Assembly (NCBI GenBank): GCA_029866325.1
Contig: JARWZO010000005.1
Span: 1-64,000 of the forward strand
Source of the DNA: Fluviicola sp.
Lineage (GTDB): Bacteria; Bacteroidota; Bacteroidia; Flavobacteriales_D; Crocinitomicaceae
Length of the DNA stretch: 64,000 bases
Direction: 5' to 3'
In this document: piece after piece, positions 1-7,107 of the stretch
How positions within the stretch are numbered: position 1 is the stretch's first letter
Layout: the number at the start of each line of letters is the position of its first letter
Made by a program: the position numbers and the translations under genes
Notes under the pieces: generated by a model
Seen by the model: the letters and a program-made list of their open reading frames with translations, nothing else
Told to the model about the DNA's origin: nothing
Databases searched by the model: none

Positions 1-40
1 GTATGAGTGGGGGCGCGATTAATCGCGCCCCCACTCATAC
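1..40. repeat. 40-bp perfect palindrome
   Basis: Bases 1-20 and 21-40 are exact reverse complements, with no loop and a GC-rich core (GGGGGCGCG/CGCGCCCCC). It could be a bidirectional terminator for a gene to the left or a dispersed palindrome. There is no T tract directly after it, so terminator function is uncertain. The left neighbour is outside the window. Confidence 0.6.
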
Positions 41-66
41 ACATCTGTCGCACCAACAAAAAACTG

Positions 67-74
67 TAACTTTG
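67..74 (+). promoter_or_regulatory. Bacteroidota -7 box for the first gene
   Basis: TAACTTTG matches the Bacteroidota -7 consensus TAnnTTTG and ends only 4 nt before the ATG at 79. Transcription would begin at or next to the start codon, so the mRNA may be leaderless or nearly so. No convincing -33 TTG element is visible. Confidence 0.5.
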
Positions 75-78
75 CCCC

Positions 79-930
79 ATGATGCGTTTGCTCTTGCTTT
101 CGGGTGTTTTTACCGTGCTATTAGCCGCCGGTAGCGTGCAACGTAAGGGACAACTTCCCAAAGAACTCAAAGAGGTTTCCGGGTGGGTTTTCGTCAACGA
201 CACCACATTGATCGCTCACAACGATGGCGGAAACGAATCGATTCTTTATGTGCTCAATCTCAACGGAAGTATTCGTCATCAAACCAAACTCAGCGGTATA
301 ACCAACATTGATTTTGAAGATATCGCCACTGATGGTAAAACCTACTTATACTTGGGCGACTTCGGAAACAACAACAACGACCGCACCGATTTGGTCATTT
401 ATAAACTCAACATTCAGGAAGTGCTCACCAAAGAATCGGTAACGACTAAAGCCATTAAGTTTTCATACACCGAACAGAAGACCTTTCCTGCCGCCGAAAA
501 AGAACGGTATTACGATGCCGAGGCCATGGCTTTTTACAATGATTCGATCTGGATTTACACCAAATGCCGCGCCGTTCCTTTCGATGGAAAATGCATGATC
601 TATGGACTTCCAACAACTCCGGGAACGTATAAAGTCAAACGCAAAACCTATCTGAAAATCGGAAAACGAAACTGGTTGTTTGATTCGGTTACAGCCGCTG
701 ACATTTACAAAAAAGAATTACACTTGCTCACCTATTCCAAAATCCTCATTTACACCCTTGGCGATGACGGAAAAGGGACGTTTAAAACACAGATTTCGAT
801 CAATCCCGTTACGCAAAAAGAAGCGTTGGCGGTTAAGAAAAACGGAAAGATTTATGTAACCGACGAACGCCAAAAAATCATTGGTGGCGGAACCATTTTC
901 GTGGTGACCAAAAAGAAAAAGAAAAAATGA
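79..930 (+). CDS. Secreted beta-propeller-like protein
   Basis: 283 aa. The N-terminus is a signal peptide (MMRLLLLSGVFTVLLAAG, about residues 1-18). The mature part has short beta-strand-like repeats with motifs such as FVNDTTLIAHNDGG and IDFEDIA...LYLGDFGNNNNDR, a pattern seen in secreted Bacteroidota proteins predicted to form six-bladed propellers. No catalytic residues can be named and the function is unknown. The C-terminus ends in a run of lysines that may be disordered. The start follows a TAnnTTTG box by 4 nt. The stop overlaps the next start (ATGA), so it is probably co-transcribed with the HAD phosphatase. Confidence 0.75.
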   Translation: MMRLLLLSGVFTVLLAAGSVQRKGQLPKELKEVSGWVFVNDTTLIAHNDGGNESILYVLNLNGSIRHQTKLSGITNIDFEDIATDGKTYLYLGDFGNNNNDRTDLVIYKLNIQEVLTKESVTTKAIKFSYTEQKTFPAAEKERYYDAEAMAFYNDSIWIYTKCRAVPFDGKCMIYGLPTTPGTYKVKRKTYLKIGKRNWLFDSVTAADIYKKELHLLTYSKILIYTLGDDGKGTFKTQISINPVTQKEALAVKKNGKIYVTDERQKIIGGGTIFVVTKKKKKK

Positions 931-1604
931 ATTTACAGCATTACGACGCGGTCATTTACGATATGGACGGTGTACTTACCGATTCGGAACCGATCTGGAA
1001 AATTGCAATGGAAGAAGTGTTTGCTTCTGTGGGTTGTGCGCTTACCAGAAATGACTTTCAAAAAACAGTTGGCTTGCGTATTGATGAGGTAATTACCTAT
1101 TGGTATGCAGTTGCCCCATGGAAAGATGTTTCGCCACAAGAGGTCGAAAACCGCATTATTCAACGAATGGTTGCGTTATTAACAGAAAGAGCAACACCTT
1201 TATCCGGTGTAATCGAATCGTTGGAATTTTTTAAAGCACAAGGCAAAAAAATAGGATTGGCAACCTCATCCTATGAAGTGCTCATCGAAACCATTCTCAC
1301 AACCCTCAACATCAAGCATTACTTCGATCAGGTTCATTCGGCTGAACGCGAAAAATACGGGAAACCACATCCGGCTGTTTATTTGACAACAGCAGAACAA
1401 TTGGGTGTAAATCCACAAAAATGTTTGGTGGTCGAAGATTCACTCAACGGAATCATTTCTGCCAAAGCAGCTCGCATGACCGTGATTTGTGTTCCCGAAA
1501 AAAGCCATTCACCCGAACCGAAATTGATACTTGCCGATGTACAATTCGATTCATTAACCGATGTTGTTTATTATTTTCAACAACAAATCTCAACAGCATG
1601 TTAG
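927..1604 (+). CDS. HAD-superfamily sugar-phosphate phosphatase
   Basis: 225 aa, cytoplasmic. Motif I is YDMDGVLTDSEP, with nucleophile D12 and acid D14. Motif II lies in LATSSYE, the motif III lysine in KYGKPHP, and motif IV is VVEDSLNG. The alpha-helical cap between motifs I and II and the overall similarity place it with the beta-phosphoglucomutase/hexitol-phosphatase group (HxpB/YniC-like), which dephosphorylates small sugar phosphates. The exact substrate cannot be read from sequence. It overlaps the upstream gene by ATGA and the downstream gene by 7 nt, so the three genes form one tight operon. Confidence 0.88.
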   Translation: MNLQHYDAVIYDMDGVLTDSEPIWKIAMEEVFASVGCALTRNDFQKTVGLRIDEVITYWYAVAPWKDVSPQEVENRIIQRMVALLTERATPLSGVIESLEFFKAQGKKIGLATSSYEVLIETILTTLNIKHYFDQVHSAEREKYGKPHPAVYLTTAEQLGVNPQKCLVVEDSLNGIISAKAARMTVICVPEKSHSPEPKLILADVQFDSLTDVVYYFQQQISTAC

Positions 1605-2170
1605 TACAAATCGACGATAAAATCCTTTCAACCGAGCTGTTTGAACGCAAGTTTGTGTGCGATCTCAACGCCTGCAAAGGAGCCTGTTGTGTTGAAGGTG
1701 ATGCCGGTGCTCCGCTGACCATGGAAGAGGTAGATATTTTAGAAGAGATCTACGAGGATGTGAAACCCTTTATGCGCCCGGAAGGAATTGCAGCCGTGGA
1801 CGAAGAAGGTGTATTCTACATGGATATGACCAACGAACCGGCCACCACGTTGGTGAATGGAGCCGAATGTGCATTTGTGTATTTCGATGCGCAAGGCATT
1901 ACCAAGTGTGCCATTGAAAAAGCCTATCTGGAAGGAAAAACCACGTGGAAAAAACCGATTTCCTGCCATTTGTATCCCATTCGAGTGAAAGATTTAGGTG
2001 ACTCAATTGCGTTGAATTACGACGAATGGCCGATTTGCAAACCTGCTTGTGCATGTGGGGAAGAATTAAACGTTCCGGTGTTTCGTTTTCTAAAAGAACC
2101 ATTGATTCGTGCCTACGGCGAAGAATTTTACAACGACATGTTACAGGTTGAGAAGGAACTTAAAAGTTAA
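1598..2170 (+). CDS. DUF3109 family cysteine-rich protein
   Basis: 190 aa. The ATG at 1598 overlaps the end of the HAD gene. A longer reading frame from 1421 only shadows that gene and is rejected. The protein begins MLVQIDDKILSTELFERKF and carries the family's cysteine cluster VCDLNACKGACC plus CKPACACGEEL near the C-terminus, which suggests a bound metal or Fe-S cluster. DUF3109 proteins are widespread in Bacteroidota and of unknown function. The family call is firm, the metal binding is inferred. Confidence 0.85.
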   Translation: MLVQIDDKILSTELFERKFVCDLNACKGACCVEGDAGAPLTMEEVDILEEIYEDVKPFMRPEGIAAVDEEGVFYMDMTNEPATTLVNGAECAFVYFDAQGITKCAIEKAYLEGKTTWKKPISCHLYPIRVKDLGDSIALNYDEWPICKPACACGEELNVPVFRFLKEPLIRAYGEEFYNDMLQVEKELKS

Positions 2171-2257
2171 ACGCGCTTTTTGGCATGTTTAATAGCCAAT
2201 TCTTCCCAAAACCGATAAAAGTCATGTTTTGTTAGCATAGAGTCTGTACCTTTAAAG

Positions 2258-3358
2258 ATGAAACATGCTGTTATTATGATTCAAAGAATTGCTACTATTA
2301 GTTTGCTGTTATTGCTTGTAGGTTGCTCCGGAGAACAAGAAATTGTAAAACCGTCGGTTGAAACAATTACCGAATCCATTTATGCTTCAGGCGTTATCAA
2401 AAGCGAAGATCAATACCAGGTTTTTGCAACAGTCAATGGAATTGTTGAGAAAGTGTTTGTAGAAGAAGGCGACACCGTAGTAATGGGCCAACCGCTGTTT
2501 TCGCTTGCAAACGCTATTCAACAACTCAACAACGAAAACGCCTTACTAACAGCTTCGTTTTACGACCTCAATGCCAATCAGGAGAAAATCAACGACGCCC
2601 AACAATTGGTGGGTTTGACCCGCGATAAAATGCGAAACGACAGTTCATTGTATGCCCGTCAACTATCACTTTGGAAACAAAATGTAGGTTCCAAAGTAGA
2701 ACTGGAGCAACGCGAACTAGCCTTCGAAAACTCCCAAAACAGCTATCAATCGGCCATTGTAAAGTACAATGATTTAAAACGTCAGTTGGCGTTCAATTCT
2801 TCTCAATCAAAGAAAAATCTAAAGATAGCCCAGCAAATCAACAACGATTATGTGGTGAAAAGTGAGCTCAATGGTGTGGTTTACAATGTCGCCAAGAAAA
2901 AAGGAGAATTGGTGAGTCCGCAAACACCCATTGCCGTAGTTGGTAATGCTAAAAAGTTTGTGTTGGAAATGCAGGTCGACGAATACGACATCACACAAAT
3001 TCAAAAAGGTCAACAAGTGATTGTTTCGATGGATAGTTATCAAGGAAAAACCTTCGAAGCTCGGGTTACCAGAATCAACCCGATGATGAACGAGCGCACC
3101 AAATCATTTACCGTAGAAGCCGTTTTCGTAAAACAACCACCGGTCTTGTTTCCCAATTTTAGTTTTGAAGCTAATATCGTGTTGCGTTCAAAGAAGAATG
3201 CTTTGCTGATTCCACGCTCATTGTTGTTGCCAGGTAATATGGTGCTTTTGACGAACGGCGAAAAAAGAAAGGTCACGATAGGGCTAAAAGATTACCAGAA
3301 AGTGGAAATCACTTCCGGTTTGAAAGCAACGGATGAATTGACGCTACCCGAAGAATGA
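2258..3358 (+). CDS. Lipoprotein membrane-fusion adaptor (HlyD/RND-MFP family)
   Basis: 366 aa. The lipobox LLLVGC puts the lipidated cysteine at residue 23. Next come a first half of a lipoyl/barrel-sandwich domain (about 45-75), a helical coiled-coil hairpin (about 90-190), the second lipoyl half (GVVYNVAKKKGELVSPQTPIAVV) and a beta-barrel region. This is the architecture of periplasmic adaptors that connect an inner-membrane MacB-like transporter to an outer-membrane channel. Its stop overlaps the permease start by 4 nt and the ATPase follows, so the three genes encode a tripartite exporter. No TolC-like gene is adjacent. Substrate unknown. Confidence 0.88.
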   Translation: MKHAVIMIQRIATISLLLLLVGCSGEQEIVKPSVETITESIYASGVIKSEDQYQVFATVNGIVEKVFVEEGDTVVMGQPLFSLANAIQQLNNENALLTASFYDLNANQEKINDAQQLVGLTRDKMRNDSSLYARQLSLWKQNVGSKVELEQRELAFENSQNSYQSAIVKYNDLKRQLAFNSSQSKKNLKIAQQINNDYVVKSELNGVVYNVAKKKGELVSPQTPIAVVGNAKKFVLEMQVDEYDITQIQKGQQVIVSMDSYQGKTFEARVTRINPMMNERTKSFTVEAVFVKQPPVLFPNFSFEANIVLRSKKNALLIPRSLLLPGNMVLLTNGEKRKVTIGLKDYQKVEITSGLKATDELTLPEE

Positions 3359-4614
3359 ATTTCAAACTCATCATAAGCGTATCGCGTTCCTTACTGATGG
3401 CGCGCCTCAAGCAAACGCTGATTGCAGCTGTCGGAGTCACGTTCAGTATCACCATGTTTATCACCTTGCTGAGTTTTATGGGTGGACTCAATAGTATGCT
3501 CGACGGATTGGTACTTAACCGAACACCACATGTGCGTTTGTACAACGAAATTCTTCCGGCCCAACACCAGCCCATTGACGTTTCCTCCGATTATCAGGGA
3601 GATTACAACTTTGTGAGTTCCATTAAACCGAAAAACGAACGTCCGGATTTACGCAATAGCGGAGCCATTATTCGCACGCTTCGCAGTGATAAACGTGTAT
3701 TGGGTGTTGCCCCAAAAATCAATGCGCAGGTCTTTTTTAATGTTGGATCGATTGACCTTTCGGGTGTTGTGAACGGAATTGATGTGGAAGAAGAAAACAG
3801 ACTGTTTACTTTTAGCGATTATGTAATTGAAGGCGATTACATGGATTTAAAAAACACGCCCAACAGCATTATTTTGGGTAAGGGACTAGCAGACAAAATG
3901 TTGGCTTCAGTGGGTGATGTTGTGCAAATTACCACTTCGCGAGGTGAGCGCATCCAACTCAAAGTGGTTGGTTATTTTCAATCCGGATTACAAGACATTG
4001 ATAAAGTGCAAAGTTACGCCTCGCTGAATACAACTCAAAAAATGCTGGGAGTTCCAAATAGTTACATCACAGATCTTCAAGTTAAACTGCTCGACATGAA
4101 TGAGGCTCCTGCTGTTGCGAAAGAAATGCAAGCAACCTTTGATGTGGAAGCCATCGATATTCAAACAGCCAATTCTCAATTTGAAACAGGTAGCTTTGTT
4201 AGAACCCTCATTTCGTATGCCGTTGGAATTACCTTGTTAGTGGTGGCCGGCTTCGGGATCTACAACATCCTGAACATGATGATCTACGAAAAAATGGATT
4301 CCATTGCCATTTTGAAAGCCACCGGATTTTCAGGTAAAGATGTTAACCGTATTTTTATCACCATCGCCATGACCATCGGTGTGGTAGGGGGGATTTTCGG
4401 ACTGCTTTTCGGCCTCGGTCTTTCCGCCATCATAGACCAAATACCGTTTGATACGCAAGCGCTTCCGACCATTAAGACCTACCCGGTAAATTACAACCCG
4501 AAATTTTACATTATCGGCGGCATTTTTTCATTGGTCACCACGTATTTTGCAGGTTATTTTCCTTCACGCAAAGCCAGCAAAGTAGATCCTGTTGTCATAA
4601 TTAGAGGTAAGTAA
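3355..4614 (+). CDS. ABC transporter permease, FtsX/MacB family
   Basis: 419 aa. One transmembrane helix near the N-terminus (about 20-45) is followed by a large periplasmic MacB-type core domain (about 46-280, with SIDLSGVVNGID and IILGKGLADKM). A C-terminal FtsX-type bundle of three helices comes after it (ITLLVVAGFGIYNILNMMIYEK, TIGVVGGIFGLLFGLGL, FYIIGGIFSLVTTYFAGYF). Such proteins use cytoplasmic ATP hydrolysis to drive periplasmic substrates such as lipoproteins, peptides or macrolides (MacB/LolCE type). It overlaps the adaptor gene and is followed by the ATPase after 1 nt, so this is one operon. Confidence 0.9.
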   Translation: MNFKLIISVSRSLLMARLKQTLIAAVGVTFSITMFITLLSFMGGLNSMLDGLVLNRTPHVRLYNEILPAQHQPIDVSSDYQGDYNFVSSIKPKNERPDLRNSGAIIRTLRSDKRVLGVAPKINAQVFFNVGSIDLSGVVNGIDVEEENRLFTFSDYVIEGDYMDLKNTPNSIILGKGLADKMLASVGDVVQITTSRGERIQLKVVGYFQSGLQDIDKVQSYASLNTTQKMLGVPNSYITDLQVKLLDMNEAPAVAKEMQATFDVEAIDIQTANSQFETGSFVRTLISYAVGITLLVVAGFGIYNILNMMIYEKMDSIAILKATGFSGKDVNRIFITIAMTIGVVGGIFGLLFGLGLSAIIDQIPFDTQALPTIKTYPVNYNPKFYIIGGIFSLVTTYFAGYFPSRKASKVDPVVIIRGK

Positions 4615-4615
4615 C

Positions 4616-5296
4616 ATGGAGCAGACCATTCTTGAAGCGAAAGACATCAATAAATACTTTCACGATCCGGTAACGGTTCAGGTGTTAAAGAACATTTCGT
4701 TTTCTATTCATAAAAGCGAATTTGCCTCTATTATTGGAAAATCGGGTTGCGGAAAATCGACCTTGCTTTACATTCTTTCAACCATGGATACCGATTACGA
4801 AGGACAATTGTTCATCGACGGGCAAGCCATCAGAGGAAAAAAAGAAGCCGAACTCGCCTTTATCCGAAATGAAAAAATCGGATTTGTATTTCAATTTCAC
4901 TACTTGCTCAACGAATTTTCCGTGCTGCGAAACGTGATGCTTCCCGGTTTAAAATTGGCCAAACAATCCGAGAAAGAAATAGAGCATCGAGCCTACGAAA
5001 AACTCAAGATTCTCGGCATTGAAAACGAAGCGCTCAAAAACCCCAATCAGCTTTCGGGCGGACAAAAACAACGTGTTGCGATTGCTCGCGCCTTGATCAA
5101 TGATCCGCTCATTATCATGGGTGATGAACCAACCGGAAACCTCGACAAAAAAAACAGCCAAATTGTCTTTGCCATTTTTCAGGAATTGGCCGAAGAGTAC
5201 CATCAATCCTTACTCATTGTAACCCACGACAATAGCTTTGCCGAACGCACGCACCGTATTATTGAAATGGAAGACGGGAGTATTATCAGGATGTAG
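4616..5296 (+). CDS. ABC transporter ATP-binding protein, LolD/MacB type
   Basis: 226 aa, the usual length for a stand-alone LolD-like ATPase. Walker A is GKSGCGKST (residues 41-49), the Q loop lies in FVFQFHYLL, the signature is LSGGQKQR (about 143) and Walker B is [13 protein letters not shown], followed by the H-loop THD. It energises the FtsX-type permease encoded 1 nt upstream. With the lipoprotein adaptor the three form a MacAB-like or Lol-like machine, the likely cargo being a periplasmic peptide or lipoprotein. Confidence 0.93.
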   Translation: MEQTILEAKDINKYFHDPVTVQVLKNISFSIHKSEFASIIGKSGCGKSTLLYILSTMDTDYEGQLFIDGQAIRGKKEAELAFIRNEKIGFVFQFHYLLNEFSVLRNVMLPGLKLAKQSEKEIEHRAYEKLKILGIENEALKNPNQLSGGQKQRVAIARALINDPLIIMGDEPTGNLDKKNSQIVFAIFQELAEEYHQSLLIVTHDNSFAERTHRIIEMEDGSIIRM

Positions 5297-5409
5297 TGAA
5301 TAACCACTAAAAATTGATTAGTGCATTCAAAACGAAACATTTATCTCTTTTTCCTTTCACCTTTCCAAATAAATGCGTTTCTTCGTTCACCAATCAAAAA
5401 ACAACTGAT

Positions 5410-6057
5410 ATGTCACAAGAAACTGATCTACTAGACAGCAATTTTGTCGCCCCGGCTCAATATAAAGAGTTCGATTTCCCAATAGAGTTCTCGTTTAAAA
5501 TCGGAACATTGGCCAATGATTTCATTGCTACTGATGCCAAGGGAGCTACCATCGCTTATGTGCGTCAAAAGATGTTCAAGTTCAAGGAGGCAATCATGAT
5601 TTATACCAATGACAAAAAAACCGATTTGTTGTATAAAATCAATGCCGACCGTATTATTGACTTTAACGCAAGTTATAGCTTTACAGATGCCAATGATAAT
5701 GTATTGGGTCGCGTTGGTCGTCGTGGAATGCGTTCTTTATTGAAAGCTCACTACGAAATTTTCGACAACGAGAACAAAACCGAATATGCAATCAGAGAAG
5801 AAAATCCGTGGAGTAAAGTATTTGATGCTTTGTTGTGTGAAATTCCGCTTTTGGGAATGTTCTCCGGTTATCTATTCAACCCGAGATATGGTGTTTTTGA
5901 TAACGACGGAAAAATCTTTGCCCGCTTGTCGAAAAAACCGTCATTCTTCGGTCGTCGCTTCAAATTGGAAAAACTGGAAGACCTACCTGAAGGTGATGGC
6001 GAGCGCATGATGCTAGCCTTGATGATGATGATTTTGCTAGAACGCAGAAGAGGATAA
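5410..6057 (+). CDS. LURP-one-related / scramblase-like fold protein
   Basis: 215 aa. I chose the ATG at 5410 (MSQETDLL) rather than a TTG at 5314, because the upstream stretch reads like a leader. The protein has no signal peptide. The central region (FKFKEAIMIYTNDKKTDLLYKI ... FDNENKTEYAIREENPW ... YGVFDNDGKIFARLSKK) has the repeated beta-strand pattern of the LURP-one/phospholipid-scramblase-like superfamily. Function in bacteria is unknown. The C-terminus has an odd methionine-rich helix (ERMMLALMMMILLERRRG). An intrinsic terminator follows at 6081. Confidence 0.6.
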   Translation: MSQETDLLDSNFVAPAQYKEFDFPIEFSFKIGTLANDFIATDAKGATIAYVRQKMFKFKEAIMIYTNDKKTDLLYKINADRIIDFNASYSFTDANDNVLGRVGRRGMRSLLKAHYEIFDNENKTEYAIREENPWSKVFDALLCEIPLLGMFSGYLFNPRYGVFDNDGKIFARLSKKPSFFGRRFKLEKLEDLPEGDGERMMLALMMMILLERRRG

Positions 6058-6080
6058 CTAAATTTCCTTCGGGAAATGAA

Positions 6081-6112
6081 AGCTCATTCACGGTTGGTGG
6101 ATGGGCTTTTTT
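6081..6112 (+). terminator. Intrinsic terminator
   Basis: AGCTCATTCA pairs with TGGATGGGCT (10 bp with two G-U pairs) around a 7-nt loop and is followed by a T tract. It ends the LURP-one-like gene. The rest of the 6058-6288 gap holds no gene I can support. Confidence 0.75.
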
Positions 6113-6288
6113 GTTGGGCAGATAATTCACCACAAAGGAACAAAGGCTTTTAACGGATAGGCGTGTTAAGAAAACAATAGGATTCTATTTGAACCGTCTT
6201 TGTGGCCTTCTGACAAACCAAATATATCTTTCTCTTTTTGGCCTTGTGGTTATTGAATTTTGTACTTTTCACTTTCGAAAGACAATTC

Positions 6289-7077
6289 ATGGATACAGCT
6301 TTTAAAATAGTACCAACCGATTTGCTGGAGCACTATTGTTCTTCAATAAATCCTGCTGTATATGAAGCTTTCGTAAAACTGCACGATAGTGAATTGAGCA
6401 TGGATACCTTTAGTTTTTACACATCGGTTTCGGCTGTGTTTTCTTCAAAAATTGAAGGTGAAGTGATTGAATTGGATTCGTTTATCAAGCACAAACGCTT
6501 CGGAATAGCATATCAGCCTGATTACACGCGCAAAATAGATGATCTATATGATGCCTATTTGTTTGCTCAACAAAACAAACTGAATCAGCAAAATATCGAA
6601 TCGGCTCATGCGCAACTGACGAAGTACATCTTAAACAAAGCTCAACAAGGCAAGGTCCGCAGCAGTAACATGTTTGTTTTGACGCAAGATGGTAAAATAG
6701 AATATGTGGCCGTTGTTCCCGAAAAAGTGACGTCGGAAATGGAGAAGTTTTACCATGATTTAGACGTTTTGGTTACTGCTGATTTATCCTTTGCTGAAAC
6801 ACTGTTTTTTGCGGCGATGCTACATTTAGTGTTTGTGAAAATCCACCCGTTTGACGACGGAAATGGCCGAACAGCGCGGTTGATTGAAAAATGGTTTCTC
6901 GCACAAAAACTGGGAGAAAAAGCGTGGTTTGTGCAGTCGGAAAAATACTACTACGATCATCACCAAACCTATTATGCAACTATTCGGCGTTTGGGATTGG
7001 ATTATGAAGAGTTGGATTACAACCAAGCATTGGCGTTTTTAGAGATGTTGCCCAATTCGATTGTTAGCAACAAATAG
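6289..7077 (+). CDS. Fic family protein (class II, active motif)
   Basis: 262 aa. The ATG at 6289 is preferred over an upstream ATG at 6238, which adds a hydrophobic stretch unlike the family. The catalytic motif is canonical: HPFDDGNGRTAR at residues 186-197. An N-terminal inhibitory motif S52-x3-E56-G57 (SSKIEG) marks it as class II, where the inhibitory glutamate blocks productive ATP binding. Such proteins transfer AMP, or another nucleotide moiety, to hydroxyl groups of target proteins. Here the protein stands alone with no antitoxin gene beside it, consistent with built-in inhibition. Target unknown. Confidence 0.9.
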   Translation: MDTAFKIVPTDLLEHYCSSINPAVYEAFVKLHDSELSMDTFSFYTSVSAVFSSKIEGEVIELDSFIKHKRFGIAYQPDYTRKIDDLYDAYLFAQQNKLNQQNIESAHAQLTKYILNKAQQGKVRSSNMFVLTQDGKIEYVAVVPEKVTSEMEKFYHDLDVLVTADLSFAETLFFAAMLHLVFVKIHPFDDGNGRTARLIEKWFLAQKLGEKAWFVQSEKYYYDHHQTYYATIRRLGLDYEELDYNQALAFLEMLPNSIVSNK

Positions 7078-7107
7078 TTTGATTTTTTGCTGAGGCTCCG
7101 ATTACTC

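Noticed and set aside
6120..6210. CCACAAAG/CTTTGTGG inverted pair before the first Fic gene
   Set aside because: Only 8 nt per arm, about 70 nt apart in AT-rich DNA, so chance is a sufficient explanation.
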